Shown piece by piece: positions 8,618 through 17,994 of a stretch of DNA of 64,000 nucleotides (positions are counted from its first letter, which is position 1; each line of letters starts with the position of its first letter). The notes below the pieces were generated by a model. The model saw only the letters and a program-made list of their open reading frames with translations, did no database searches and had not been told where the DNA came from. The DNA lies in NCBI RefSeq assembly GCF_019857225.1, contig NZ_JAFJSY010000013.1:1-64000 (forward strand), read 5' to 3'. Both the position numbers and the translations under genes were made by a program. Origin of the DNA: Streptomyces plumbidurans (GTDB lineage: Bacteria; Actinomycetota; Actinomycetes; Streptomycetales; Streptomycetaceae).

Positions 8618-9757
8618 ATGGCCGCCGACAACGCGCGCAAGTCCGTCTGGCGCCGCGCACTGACCCCGCCGCAGCCGCCCTCGCCGCCGACGACCGGGCA
8701 GCCGACCGATCCGGCACCCGCGGAGCCGACGGAGGTGGCCAGCGTCGTCCAGGCGGCGCTGTACCGCGACGGCGTGCGCGTCTCCTCCCCGGCCACCCTC
8801 GCCGACACCTTCCGCGAACTGCGCGAGGAGCCCTCGGGTATGGCGTGGATCGGCCTGGCCCGCCCCACCGAGGGTGAACTCCTCTCCCTGGCCGCGGAGT
8901 TCGATCTGCACCCGCTGGCGGTCGAGGACGCCATGGAGGCGCATCAGCGCCCGAAGCTGGAGCGCTACGGCGACACCCTGTTCGTCGTGCTGCGGGCGGC
9001 CCGCTACCTCGACGCCCTGGAGGAGGTCGACTTCGGCGAGCTGCATGTGTTCGTCGGGCCCGACTTCGTCATCACGGTCCGCCATGGAGCGGCCCCCGAT
9101 CTCTCCGCGGTCCGCCACCGCATGGAGGAGTCCACGGAGTTGCTGAAACTGGGCCCGGAGGCGGTGCTGTACGCCATCCTCGACGCGGTCGTCGACGGGT
9201 ACGCCCCGGTCGTCGCCGGCGTGCAGAACGACATCGACGAGATCGAGACCGAGGTCTTCCGCGGCGACCCCGAGGTCTCCCGCCGCATCTACGAACTCTC
9301 GCGCGAGATGGTCGAGTTCCAGCGCGCCACCCGCCCCCTGGTCGGCATGTTGCACGGTCTGATCGCCGGGTTCTCCAAGTACGGCACGGACGACGAACTC
9401 CAGCGCTATCTGCGGGACGTGGCCGACCATGTCACGCACACCAGCGAGCGCGTCGACGGCTTCCGGCAGGCCCTCACCGACATCCTCACGGTGAACGCGA
9501 CCCTGGTCACCCAGCAGCAGAACGCGGAGATGCGGGCGCTGGCACAGGCGGGCTTCGAGCAGAACGAGGAGATCAAACGGATCTCGTCGTGGGCGGCCAT
9601 TCTGTTCGCGCCGACGCTGGTGGGCACGATCTACGGGATGAACTTCCAGCACATGCCCGAGCTGAGCTGGACCTTCGGCTATCCCTTCGCCATCGGCCTG
9701 ATGGGCGTGGTCTGCTTCAGCCTGTACCTGATCTTCAAACGGCGCGGCTGGCTGTGA
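8618..9757 (+). CDS. corA: CorA-family magnesium/cobalt transporter
   Basis: 379 aa from ATG 8618, preceded by GGGAGGTG. A long soluble N-terminal domain (about 1-310, beta/alpha with the long helix containing VAGVQNDIDEIETEVF and EMVEFQRATRPL) is followed by two C-terminal membrane segments. The selectivity motif GMN lies at about residues 340-342 in TIYGMNFQHMPEL between the two segments. CorA forms a homopentameric channel for Mg2+ influx gated by cytosolic Mg2+. The first 60 residues are Pro/Ala rich and not conserved. It stands alone, divergent from the AlkZ-like gene. Confidence 0.93.
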   Translation: MAADNARKSVWRRALTPPQPPSPPTTGQPTDPAPAEPTEVASVVQAALYRDGVRVSSPATLADTFRELREEPSGMAWIGLARPTEGELLSLAAEFDLHPLAVEDAMEAHQRPKLERYGDTLFVVLRAARYLDALEEVDFGELHVFVGPDFVITVRHGAAPDLSAVRHRMEESTELLKLGPEAVLYAILDAVVDGYAPVVAGVQNDIDEIETEVFRGDPEVSRRIYELSREMVEFQRATRPLVGMLHGLIAGFSKYGTDDELQRYLRDVADHVTHTSERVDGFRQALTDILTVNATLVTQQQNAEMRALAQAGFEQNEEIKRISSWAAILFAPTLVGTIYGMNFQHMPELSWTFGYPFAIGLMGVVCFSLYLIFKRRGWL

Positions 9758-9921
9758 GCGCCCGGTGCGGCGGGCGCCCAGGTGGCCGCCATCCGCGGTG
9801 ACGCACGGCACGGTCCTCGTGAGGGTGCCGTAGCCGTCCTTTCTACGCAGTCTGGCGCGCGCCGCGCTGGTCCAAGTGCGTGACGCGCGACTGAACCCCC
9901 CTGTGAGCAGCTCGGATTACT

Positions 9922-9927
9922 TACGAT
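9922..9927 (+). promoter_or_regulatory. -10 hexamer TACGAT, leaderless start of SRPBCC gene
   Basis: TACGAT with a 6-nt spacer before GTG 9934 and no ribosome site. Confidence 0.5.
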
Positions 9928-9933
9928 CGTCTC

Positions 9934-10374
9934 GTGGTCAACTTCCTTCTCCAGCGCACGGCTCCGCTCCCCCTCGACGAGGCGTGGCGCCGTCTCACCG
10001 CATGGCCCCGCCACGGCGACGTGGTCCCGCTGACCCGGGTCAGGGTGGTCACGCCCGCGCCGACGGACGTGGGTACGGTCTTCGTCGCCCGGTCCGGGCT
10101 GTGGCCGCTCGTCTTCGAGGACCCGATGGAGGTCACGGTGTGGCGGCCGCCGACGGAGACCGAGGCGGGGCTGTGCCGGCTGGAGAAGCGGGGGCGGGTG
10201 ATCGCGGGCTGGGCGGAGATCGAGGTCGGGCCGGGGCCGGGGGGCCGTAGCCGGGTGGTCTGGCGCGAGGAGCTGGACGTGCGCTTCCTTCCCGGCTTCC
10301 TCGACGCGCTCGTCGCACCCGTCGCCCGGTGGATGTTCGGACGGGCGGCCAACCGCCTGCTGAGAACGCCGTGA
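9934..10374 (+). CDS. SRPBCC (START/Bet v1-like) family protein
   Basis: 146 aa from GTG 9934. Starts MVNFLLQRTAPLPLDEAWRR, with the strand-helix opening typical of polyketide-cyclase/SRPBCC proteins, which form a hydrophobic cavity for a small ligand. Later segments (EDPMEVTVWRPPT, WAEIEVGPGPGGRSRVVWRE) fit the antiparallel sheet, and the C-terminal helix ends FGRAANRLLRTP. Members of this Streptomyces subgroup are usually unlinked to polyketide clusters and of unknown ligand. Convergent with the purine permease across a (GGCC)n tract. Confidence 0.75.
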   Translation: MVNFLLQRTAPLPLDEAWRRLTAWPRHGDVVPLTRVRVVTPAPTDVGTVFVARSGLWPLVFEDPMEVTVWRPPTETEAGLCRLEKRGRVIAGWAEIEVGPGPGGRSRVVWREELDVRFLPGFLDALVAPVARWMFGRAANRLLRTP

Positions 10375-10422
10375 GGCCGGCCGGCCGGCCGGCCGGCGGG
10401 GTCACCGCCGGCCGGGCCGCGG
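10374..10422. repeat. (CCGG)n tetranucleotide tract and inverted repeat at convergent junction
   Basis: Directly after the SRPBCC stop lie about five tandem GGCC units (10378-10398), then GGTCACCGCCGGCCGGGCC. The tract can fold back on itself and lies between convergent genes, so it may stop transcription both ways. Confidence 0.6.
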
Positions 10423-11880
10423 TCAGTGCACGCCCATCCAGCTCTCGATCGGGTTGAGGGAGAAGTAGACCAGGAAGATCACCGTCAGGCCCCACATGAA
10501 GGCGCCGATCTCCCGCGCCTTGCTCTGGGCGATCTTGATGGCGACGTAGGAGACGACTCCGGCCGCGACGCCCGCGGTGATGGAGTAGGTGAACGGCATG
10601 ATCACGACGGTGAGGAAGACCGGGATCGCGGTGGCGCGGTCGGCCCAGTCGACGTGGCGGGCGTTCATCATCATCATGGCGCCGATGACCACCAGGGCCG
10701 CGGCCGCGACCTCGCCGGGGACGATCGCCGTCAGCGGGGTGAAGAACAGACAGGCCGCGAAGAACAGGCCGGTGACCACCGAGGACAGGCCGGTGCGGGC
10801 GCCCTCTCCGACGCCGGTCGCGGACTCCACGAACACGGTCTGACCGGAGGCGCCCGCGACGCCGCCGATCGCGCCGCCCGCGCCGTCGATGAACAGCGCC
10901 TTGGACAGGCCCGGCATCCGGCCCTGCTCGTCGGCCAGCTTGGCCTCGGTGCCGACGCCGATGATGGTGGCCATGGCGTCGAAGAAGCCCGCCAGCACCA
11001 GCGTGAAGACGATCATGCCGACGGTCATCGCGCCGACGCTGCCCCAGCCCCCGAACTCCACCTTGCCGAAGAGCGAGAAGTCCGGCATGGAGACCGCGCT
11101 GCCGTGCAGTTCGGGAGCGCCGCTCGCCCACTGCTTCGGGTCGATGACACCGAGGGCGTTGAGGACGACGGCGGCGACGGTGCCGCCGACGATGCCGATC
11201 AGGATCGCGCCGGGGGTGCCGCGGGCCTGCAGCATGAAGATCGCGAGCAGGGTGAGGGCGAACAACAGCACGGGCCAGCCCGCGAGTTCACCGGTCGCCC
11301 CGAGGGTGACGGGGGTCGCCTTGCCCTGGTGCACGAACCCGGCTTTCACCAGGCCGATCAGCGCGATGAACAGCCCGATGCCCATGGTGATCGCGTGCTT
11401 GAGCGCGAGCGGGATCGCGTTCATGATCATCTCGCGCAGGCCGGTGACGACCAGCAGCATGATGACCACGCCGTACATCACGCACATGCCCATGGCCTGC
11501 GGCCAGGTCATCTGCGGGGCCACCTGCGAGGACAGCACGCCGGAGACGGACAGTCCGGCGGCGAGGGCGAGCGGCACCTTGCCGAAGAAGCCCATGAGCA
11601 GCGTGGTGAAGGCCGCTCCGAACGCCGTCGCGGTGATCAGGGCCTTCTGGCCGAGCGTGTCCCCCGCCGCGTCCTTGCCGGACAGGATCAGGGGGTTGAG
11701 CAGGAGGATGTACGCCATCGCCATGAAGGTGGTGACGCCACCGCGCACTTCGCGCGCGACGGAGGATCCGCGCTTGGTTATGTGGAAGTAACGGTCGAGC
11801 CAGGACCGGCCGGCCGGGACGCGGGTTCCTTCACCCGCGTCGGCGGCGGCGGTCGCCGGCTTCAGGGACTGCTGGGTCAT
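10423..11880 (-). CDS. NCS2-family (AzgA-type) purine permease
   Basis: 485 aa. I take ATG 11880 (MTQQSLKP) with GGGAG upstream; a longer frame starts 13 codons earlier. About 12-14 membrane segments are evident. The N-terminal EVRGGVTTFMAMAYILLLNP and the central FTLVLAGFFDAMATIIGVGTE are diagnostic of the AzgA branch, which imports hypoxanthine, guanine and adenine by proton symport. It is 169 bp downstream of the xanthine dehydrogenase operon on the same strand, so uptake and oxidation of purines are linked. The gap 11881-12049 shows no obvious terminator. Confidence 0.9.
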   Translation of the reverse strand: MTQQSLKPATAAADAGEGTRVPAGRSWLDRYFHITKRGSSVAREVRGGVTTFMAMAYILLLNPLILSGKDAAGDTLGQKALITATAFGAAFTTLLMGFFGKVPLALAAGLSVSGVLSSQVAPQMTWPQAMGMCVMYGVVIMLLVVTGLREMIMNAIPLALKHAITMGIGLFIALIGLVKAGFVHQGKATPVTLGATGELAGWPVLLFALTLLAIFMLQARGTPGAILIGIVGGTVAAVVLNALGVIDPKQWASGAPELHGSAVSMPDFSLFGKVEFGGWGSVGAMTVGMIVFTLVLAGFFDAMATIIGVGTEAKLADEQGRMPGLSKALFIDGAGGAIGGVAGASGQTVFVESATGVGEGARTGLSSVVTGLFFAACLFFTPLTAIVPGEVAAAALVVIGAMMMMNARHVDWADRATAIPVFLTVVIMPFTYSITAGVAAGVVSYVAIKIAQSKAREIGAFMWGLTVIFLVYFSLNPIESWMGVH

Positions 11881-12049
11881 GTGGGGCCTACTCCCAAGGT
11901 TCACAGGGGCACCCGTCAACGCCTGCGGCGTATGCGGGATTTGGGATGGTGCTGCGGCCGCACGACCCGGGGGACGGCCCGAGACGAACGAACTGGGGTT
12001 TCCGGGCGGCGCGGAGTGTGTGACGTTCCGTGCGCCGCCCGGAGGTCTT

Positions 12050-14434
12050 TCACACGGTTCCGGTGAGGTGCTCGGGCCGGACCGGGGTCCTGTTCAGTTC
12101 GAGCCCGGTCGCGTCGCGGATCGCCGCGAGCACGGCCGGGGTCGACGACAGGGTCGGTGCCTCGCCGACGCCGCGCAGCCCGTACGGCGCGTGGTCGTCG
12201 GCGAGTTCGAGCACGTCGACGGGGATGGTCGGCGTGTCGAGAATCGTGGGGATCAGATAGTCCGTGAAGGAGGGGTTGTTGACCTTCGCGGTCGCGGGGT
12301 CGACGACGATCTCCTCCATCACCGCCATGCCCAGGCCCTGGACGGTGCCGCCCTGGATCTGGCCGAGGACGGAGAGCGGGTTGAGCGCCTTGCCGACGTC
12401 CTGCGCGCAGGCCAGTTCGATGACCTTGACCAGGCCGAGCGCGGTGTCGACCTCGACGACGGCGCGGTGCGCGGCGAAGGAGTACTGGACGTGGCCGTTG
12501 CCCTGGCCGGTGCGCAGGTCGAAGGGCTCGGTCGGGCGGTGGCGCCACTCCTGCTCCACCTCGACGGCCTCGCCCTCCAGGACGTCCACCAGGTCGGCGA
12601 GGACCTCGCCGCCGTCGGTGACCACCTTGCCGCCCTCCAGGCGCAGTTCGGCGGTGGCCCAGGCCGGGTGGTAGCTGCCGAACTTGCGCCGGCCGATCTC
12701 CAGCACCCGCTCGCGCACCAGCTCGCAGGCGTTCTTCACGGCGCCACCGGTGACGTAGGTCTGCCGGGAGGCCGAGGTCGAACCGGCCGAGCCCACCTGG
12801 GTGTCGGCGGGGCGGATGGTCACCTGCGCGACGCCCAGTTCGGTGCGGGCGATCTGCGCGTGGACGGTGACACCGCCCTGGCCGACCTCCGCCATCGCCG
12901 TGTGCACGGTGGCGACGGGCTCGCCGCCGACGACCTCCATGCGCACCCTGGCGGTGGAGTAGTCGTCGAAGCCCTCGGAGAAGCCGACGTTCTTGATGCC
13001 GACGGCGTAGCCGACGCCGCGTACGACGTCCTCGCCGTGGGTGGTGTTGGACAGACCGCCGGGCAGCTGCCGTACGTCCGCGCCCTCGCTGGACTCCCAC
13101 TGGCGCTCCGGCGGCATCGGCATCGCCTTGACGCGGCGCAGCAGTTCGGCGACCGGGGCCGGGGAGTCGACCGGCTGCCCGGTCGGCATGAGGGTGCCCT
13201 GCTCCATGGCGTTCAGCTGCCGGAACTCCACCGGGTCCAGGCCCAGTTCCCTGGCCAGTTTGTCCATCTGTGCCTCGTAGGCGAAGCACGCCTGGACCGC
13301 GCCGAAGCCGCGCATGGCGCCGCAGGGCGGGTTGTTGGTGTAGAGGGCGAGGGCCTCGATGTCGACGTCGTCGATCACGTACGGGCCTGCCGACAGGGAG
13401 GCGGCGTTGCCGACGACGGCCGGGGAGGCGGAGGCGTAGGCGCCGCCGTCCAGGACGATCCGGCACTTCATATGGGTCAACTTGCCGTCGCGCGTGGCCC
13501 CGTGCTCGTAGTGCAGCGTGGCCGGGTGGCGGTGGACGTGCCCGAAGAAGGACTCGAAGCGGTTGTAGACGATCTTGACGGGCCGGCCGGTGCGCAGGGC
13601 GAGCAGACAGGCGTGGATCTGCATCGACAGGTCCTCGCGCCCGCCGAACGCGCCGCCGACGCCGGACAGCGTCATGCGCACCTTGTCCTCGGGCAGGCCG
13701 AGCACGGGCGCCATCTGGCGCAGGTCGGAGTGGAGCCACTGGGTGGCGATGTAGAGGTGGACGCCGCCGTCCTCCTCCGGGACCGCGAGACCGGACTCGG
13801 GGCCGAGGAACGCCTGGTCCTGCATGCCGAAGGTGTAGTCGCCCGTGACGATCACGTCGGCGCGCCTGGCCGCTGCGGCCGCGTCGCCGCGGACGATGGG
13901 CTGGCGGTGGACGATGTTCGGGTGCGGGACGTGTCCGGCGTGGTGGTCGTGGCGGTTCTCGTGGACGAGGACGGCGTCGGGCGCGGTCGCGGAGGCCTCG
14001 TCGGTGATGAGGGGCAGTTCGCGGTACTCGACCCTGATTTTCGCGGCGGCGCGGCGCGCGGTCTCCGGGTGGTCGGCGGCGACGATCGCGACCGGTTCGC
14101 CGTGGTGGCGCACCTTGCCGTGCGCGAGGACCGGGGTGTCGCGGATCTCCAGGCCGTAGTGGCGCACCTCGGTCGGCAGGTCGTCGTAGGTCATGACGGC
14201 GTGGACGCCCGGGGTGGCCAGGGCCTCGCCGGTGTCGATGGAGACGATCTCGGCGTGCGCGACGGTGGAGCGCAGGATCTGGCCCCACAGCATGTCCTCG
14301 TGCCACATGTCGGACGAGTACGCGAACTCGCCGGTGACCTTCAGGGTGCCGTCCGGGCGGAGCGTGGACTCGCCGATGCCGCCCTCGGCCCGCGAGCCCT
14401 GGGTGATCGTGGTGGGAGCCTTGTCGGAGGGCAT
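12050..14434 (-). CDS. Xanthine dehydrogenase, molybdopterin-binding large subunit
   Basis: 794 aa from ATG 14434; an in-frame GTG three codons upstream overlaps the previous stop (GTGA) and is a real alternative. It catalyses oxidation of hypoxanthine/xanthine towards urate at a Mo-pterin centre. Visible features: the a/b-hammerhead opening (RPDGTLKVTGEFAYSSD), GVGGAFGGREDLS, the NPPCGAMRGFGAVQ loop, and near the C-terminus LRGVGEAPTLSS, whose Glu is the catalytic base of the family. Third gene of the FAD, 2Fe-2S, Mo order (transcribed right to left). Divergent PucR regulator and downstream purine permease support purine catabolism. Confidence 0.9.
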   Translation of the reverse strand: MPSDKAPTTITQGSRAEGGIGESTLRPDGTLKVTGEFAYSSDMWHEDMLWGQILRSTVAHAEIVSIDTGEALATPGVHAVMTYDDLPTEVRHYGLEIRDTPVLAHGKVRHHGEPVAIVAADHPETARRAAAKIRVEYRELPLITDEASATAPDAVLVHENRHDHHAGHVPHPNIVHRQPIVRGDAAAAARRADVIVTGDYTFGMQDQAFLGPESGLAVPEEDGGVHLYIATQWLHSDLRQMAPVLGLPEDKVRMTLSGVGGAFGGREDLSMQIHACLLALRTGRPVKIVYNRFESFFGHVHRHPATLHYEHGATRDGKLTHMKCRIVLDGGAYASASPAVVGNAASLSAGPYVIDDVDIEALALYTNNPPCGAMRGFGAVQACFAYEAQMDKLARELGLDPVEFRQLNAMEQGTLMPTGQPVDSPAPVAELLRRVKAMPMPPERQWESSEGADVRQLPGGLSNTTHGEDVVRGVGYAVGIKNVGFSEGFDDYSTARVRMEVVGGEPVATVHTAMAEVGQGGVTVHAQIARTELGVAQVTIRPADTQVGSAGSTSASRQTYVTGGAVKNACELVRERVLEIGRRKFGSYHPAWATAELRLEGGKVVTDGGEVLADLVDVLEGEAVEVEQEWRHRPTEPFDLRTGQGNGHVQYSFAAHRAVVEVDTALGLVKVIELACAQDVGKALNPLSVLGQIQGGTVQGLGMAVMEEIVVDPATAKVNNPSFTDYLIPTILDTPTIPVDVLELADDHAPYGLRGVGEAPTLSSTPAVLAAIRDATGLELNRTPVRPEHLTGTV

Positions 14435-14439
14435 GCGGG

Positions 14440-14937
14440 TCACACCGCCTCCTGCTGCCGGGCGGCCGCGAGGCGCACCGCGTCCATGATCTTCTCGTAG
14501 CCCGTGCAGCGGCACAGATTGCCCGACAGGGCCTCGCGGATGTCCTCGTCGCTCGGGTTCGGGTTGCGCTCCAGCATCTCGTCGGCGGCGACCAGCAGAC
14601 CGGGTGTGCAGAAGCCGCACTGGACGGCGCCGGCGTCGATGAACGCCTGCTGGACGGGGGCGAGTTCGCCGTCCTCGGTGCGCCGCCCGGCGAGCTGCGC
14701 GAGGCCCTCGACGGTGACGACCTCGCGGCCCTCGGCCTGGCCTGCCGCGACCAGGCAGGAACACACCGGCACCCCGTCGAGGCGGACCGTGCAGGAGCCG
14801 CACTCGCCCTGCTCGCAGGCGTTCTTGGAGCCGGGCAGGCCCAGGCGCTCGCGCAGGACGTAGAGCAGGCTCTCGCCCTCCCAGACGTCGTCGGCCTGCT
14901 GCGGGCGTCCGTTGACGGTGACGTTGACGCGCATCAT
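14440..14937 (-). CDS. Xanthine dehydrogenase, 2Fe-2S subunit
   Basis: 165 aa, MMRVNVTVNG start overlapping the stop of the FAD subunit gene by ATGA. The N-terminal plant-type ferredoxin fold shows NACEQGECGSCTV and a further Cys pair VCSC. The C-terminal four-helix domain shows QCGFCTPG and GNLCRCTGYEKI. Together they bind two 2Fe-2S clusters that carry electrons from the Mo centre to FAD. Length is normal for the separate small subunit. Translationally coupled to both neighbours. Confidence 0.93.
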   Translation of the reverse strand: MMRVNVTVNGRPQQADDVWEGESLLYVLRERLGLPGSKNACEQGECGSCTVRLDGVPVCSCLVAAGQAEGREVVTVEGLAQLAGRRTEDGELAPVQQAFIDAGAVQCGFCTPGLLVAADEMLERNPNPSDEDIREALSGNLCRCTGYEKIMDAVRLAAARQQEAV

Positions 14938-15824
14938 GCGGCTCCCTCCGTGAGGCGGCGGGCGCCGCGGTACGACTCCCACGTCCAGGTGAGCGTGCGG
15001 CGGGCCATGACGCCGACCGCGTGGCGCCGGTAGGCCGCCGTGCCCCGGACGTCGTCGATCGGGTTGCAGGCGCCGGAGCAGAGCTGCGCGAACTGCTTCA
15101 CGACCGACGGAGGGACAATCCGTCCGTTGTCCCAGAAGCCGCCCTCGTCGAGCGCCGCGTTCAGGAACTCCTCCGCGGCCCCGGCCCGCACGGGCGTGGG
15201 CGCGGCCGAGCCGATGCCGGTGCGGACGGTGCGGGTCGCCGGGTGCAGCGCGAGACCGAAGGCGCACACGGCGATCACCATGGCGTTGCGGGTGCCGACC
15301 TTGGAGAACTGCTGCGGCCCGTCGGCCTTCTCGATGTGCACCCACTTGATCAGCTCGTCCGCGGCGAGCGCGTTGCGCTTGACGCCGGTGAAGAACGCGT
15401 CGATCGGGATACGGCGGCTGCCGCGCACCGACTCGACCTCGACCTCGGCGCCGGCCGCCAGCAGGGCGGGGTGGGCGTCGCCGGCCGGGGAGGCGGTGCC
15501 GAGGTTGCCGCCGACGCCGCCGCGGTTGCGGATCTGCGGGGAGGCGACGGTGTGGGACGCGAGGGCGAGCCCCGGCAGCTCGGCGCGCAGGTTCTCCATG
15601 ATCTTCGTGTACGGGACGGAGGCACCGAGCCGTACGCTCCGCTCGCCGACCTCCCATTCGTAGAGGTCGGCGATGCGGGTCAGATCGAGCAGGTGCTCGG
15701 GCCGGCGGTGGTCGAAGTTGATCTCGACCATCACGTCGGTGCCTCCGGCGATCGGCACAGCGGCGGGGTGCTCCGCCTTCGCGGCGAGCGCCTCCTGCCA
15801 GCTGGCGGGGCGAAGGAAGTCCAT
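14934..15824 (-). CDS. Xanthine dehydrogenase, FAD-binding subunit
   Basis: 296 aa, first gene of the operon; the ATG has an AGAGAG ribosome site. CO-dehydrogenase-flavoprotein fold: MDFLRPASWQEALA, AVPIAGGTDVMVEINFDHRR and SPQIRNRGGVGGNLGTASPA, the two glycine-rich FAD loops. It passes electrons from the Fe-S clusters to NAD+ or another acceptor. Downstream genes overlap it by 4 bp. Confidence 0.92.
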   Translation of the reverse strand: MDFLRPASWQEALAAKAEHPAAVPIAGGTDVMVEINFDHRRPEHLLDLTRIADLYEWEVGERSVRLGASVPYTKIMENLRAELPGLALASHTVASPQIRNRGGVGGNLGTASPAGDAHPALLAAGAEVEVESVRGSRRIPIDAFFTGVKRNALAADELIKWVHIEKADGPQQFSKVGTRNAMVIAVCAFGLALHPATRTVRTGIGSAAPTPVRAGAAEEFLNAALDEGGFWDNGRIVPPSVVKQFAQLCSGACNPIDDVRGTAAYRRHAVGVMARRTLTWTWESYRGARRLTEGAA

Positions 15825-16169
15825 GGCCGGCTCTCTTCTGCGTCTCGTGGTCGTACGGATCGAGCCAGATCCTGTTCGGCGGGCGGTCCGGCTCGTTCAC
15901 GTGCTGTTCACGCGGAACGCAGTCAGTACACAGCGCCGTGCTCCGCCCGGGTCAGTCACGGAAACCATGAAGGAGTTGGCTGGCCAGGCCGGGCATCTTG
16001 TAGATTCGTATGAACGGAGGTCCTCAGCTACCTCTTCGTTCTCCTGTAAAAACGCAGGAAACAACCAGGCGATCGAGGGATGCGCCGCGCGCAGCGGTCG
16101 CCGGGCTCCTTCCACCGCACCTCCTCACCATCATCGTAGATTTCGAGACAAAGAACGGCGGCGACGAGA
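15825..16169. promoter_or_regulatory. Divergent control region between xanthine dehydrogenase operon and pucR-like gene
   Basis: 345 bp without a convincing gene, with an AT-richer core around 16000-16070. Visible elements: an inverted repeat TCCTG-N8-CAGGA (16042-16059) and a TAGATT hexamer at 16137-16142 positioned as a -10 for the regulator gene. The region is the natural target of the PucR protein; no known PucR box was recognised. Confidence 0.5.
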
Positions 16170-17843
16170 ATGCGGCTGCGCGCACTGCTGGACACCGACG
16201 CGCTGGGCCTGCGGCTGCTCGGCGGCGAGGACGAGCTGGACCGCACCGTGCGCGGGGTGATGACCACCGACCTGAGGGACCCCAGCCGGTATCTGTCGGG
16301 CGGCGAGCTGGTCCTGACGGGGCTGGCCTGGCGCCGCGACGCCGACGACTCCGAGCCGTTCGTACGGATCCTGGCGCAGGCCCAGGTGGCGGCCCTGGCC
16401 GCCGGTGAGGCGGAGCTCAGGGGCATCCCGGACGATCTCGTCGCGGCCTGCGTACGGCACCGGCTGCCGCTGTTCGCGGTGGACGAGTCGGTGGCGTTCG
16501 CGACGATCACCGAGCATGTGGTGCGGCAGGTGTCCGGGGAGCGCGCCGGGGACCTCGCGGCCGTCGTCGACCGGCACCGGCGGATGATGACCTCGGGTCC
16601 CGCGGGTGGCGGCCCGGACGTGGTCCTCGACCTGCTCGGCTCGGACCTGGACCTGCGGGCCTGGGTGCTCTCCCCCACCGGCCGCCTCATCGCGGGCCCC
16701 AAGGCCGCGGGGCCGGGGATGCCCGCCGACCGCTGCGCCAAGCTGGCCGCGGAGCACCTGGCCGCCGCCCGCACGGGCCGGCGCGGACCGCACCGGGTGA
16801 CGCTCGGCCCGGCCACGTACAGCCTCTTCCCGATCCGCTCCAGCGGACGGTCCGCGCAGGCCTCGCGGGACGTGCGCGAGACGGTGCTGTCGGACTGGCT
16901 GCTGGCCGTCGAGGCGGACGCCGGGGACTGGCCCGCGGAGCGGCTCGACCTGCTGCAGGGCGTCACCCAGCTGATCTCGGTCGAGCGGGACCGCAGGGAC
17001 GCGGCGCGCACGGTGCGCAGACGGCTGGCGCAGGAGGTCCTGGAGCTGGTGCAGACGGGCGCGGCGCCCGCCGAGATCGCCGCCCGGCTGCGGGTGGCCG
17101 CGCCCGTACTGCTGCCGGGTCTGGGGGCCGCCCCGCACTGGCAGGTGATCGTGGCCCGCGTGGACTGGGCGGACTCGGACATCGAGGCCGGGCCGGTCGC
17201 GCAGTCGCTGCTGGAGGAGATCCTCGTCGACCCGCAGGCGACGGGCCCCGAGCCCTCCGACCGGATCGCCGTGGCCCACACCGGCGACGAGGCCGTCGCC
17301 CTCGTACCGCTTCCGGCCGTCTCGGCGGAGCACGACGGCTCCGAGACCGGCATCCTCGCCGACGTGCTGCTGGAGACCGTACGGGACCCGCTGTCGGCGG
17401 GCCTGGACGACGACGGGCAGGTCACGCTCGGCGTCAGCGCGGCCGTGCACTCGGCGGAGGGGCTGCGCGGGGCGCTGGAGGAGGCACGGCACGCCCGGCG
17501 GGTGGCCGCGGCGCGGCCCGGACGGGTGTGCGCGGCGGGGCATCAGGAGCTGGCCTCGCACGTGCTGCTGCTGCCGTTCGTGCCGGACGACGTCCGCCGC
17601 GCCTTCACCGCCCGGCTGCTCGATCCGCTGCGCGACTACGACCGCCGTCACCGCGCCGAACTGATCCCGACGCTGGAGGCCTTCCTCGACTGCGACGGCT
17701 CCTGGACGCGCTGCGCGACCCGGCTCCACCTGCACGTCAACACGCTGCGCTACCGCGTAGGGCGAATCGAGCAGTTGACGAGCCGTGATCTCTCGCGGCT
17801 GGAGGACAAGCTCGATTTCTTCCTGGCACTGCGGATGAGCTGA
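16170..17843 (+). CDS. PucR-family purine catabolism regulator
   Basis: 557 aa. The N-terminal PucR domain (about 1-125: RALLDTDALGLRLLGGEDEL, MTTDLRDPSRYLSGGELVLT, GIPDDLVAACVRHRLPLFAV) probably senses purine intermediates. A central GGDEF-like/CdaR region follows. The C-terminal HTH_30 domain contains HLHVNTLRYRVGRIEQLTSR. PucR-type proteins activate purine-degradation genes; this one is divergent from the xanthine dehydrogenase operon. In S. coelicolor the xdhABC operon has been reported to be under a TetR protein (XdhR), so PucR control would be a different wiring (inference). Confidence 0.9.
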   Translation: MRLRALLDTDALGLRLLGGEDELDRTVRGVMTTDLRDPSRYLSGGELVLTGLAWRRDADDSEPFVRILAQAQVAALAAGEAELRGIPDDLVAACVRHRLPLFAVDESVAFATITEHVVRQVSGERAGDLAAVVDRHRRMMTSGPAGGGPDVVLDLLGSDLDLRAWVLSPTGRLIAGPKAAGPGMPADRCAKLAAEHLAAARTGRRGPHRVTLGPATYSLFPIRSSGRSAQASRDVRETVLSDWLLAVEADAGDWPAERLDLLQGVTQLISVERDRRDAARTVRRRLAQEVLELVQTGAAPAEIAARLRVAAPVLLPGLGAAPHWQVIVARVDWADSDIEAGPVAQSLLEEILVDPQATGPEPSDRIAVAHTGDEAVALVPLPAVSAEHDGSETGILADVLLETVRDPLSAGLDDDGQVTLGVSAAVHSAEGLRGALEEARHARRVAAARPGRVCAAGHQELASHVLLLPFVPDDVRRAFTARLLDPLRDYDRRHRAELIPTLEAFLDCDGSWTRCATRLHLHVNTLRYRVGRIEQLTSRDLSRLEDKLDFFLALRMS

Positions 17844-17855
17844 GGTCACCGGCAC

Positions 17856-17884
17856 GTGACGGAGGTGGCACCAAGTGCCGTCAC
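17856..17884. terminator. Hairpin after the PucR gene
   Basis: GTGACGG (17856-17862) pairs with CCGTCAC (17878-17884), and an inner GGCAC-CAA-GTGCC can form a competing stem. It lies 13 bp after the stop codon and most likely terminates the regulator transcript. Confidence 0.5.
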
Positions 17885-17994
17885 CGTCCCACGACTTTGT
17901 GAAATCCTTCACCCACCCCCTTGGCCGGGCCCCGGAATTCGTGCTGAGATGCCGCCACCACTCATAGCTCGATGGCGTGCTCGGGGAGGGCAAC

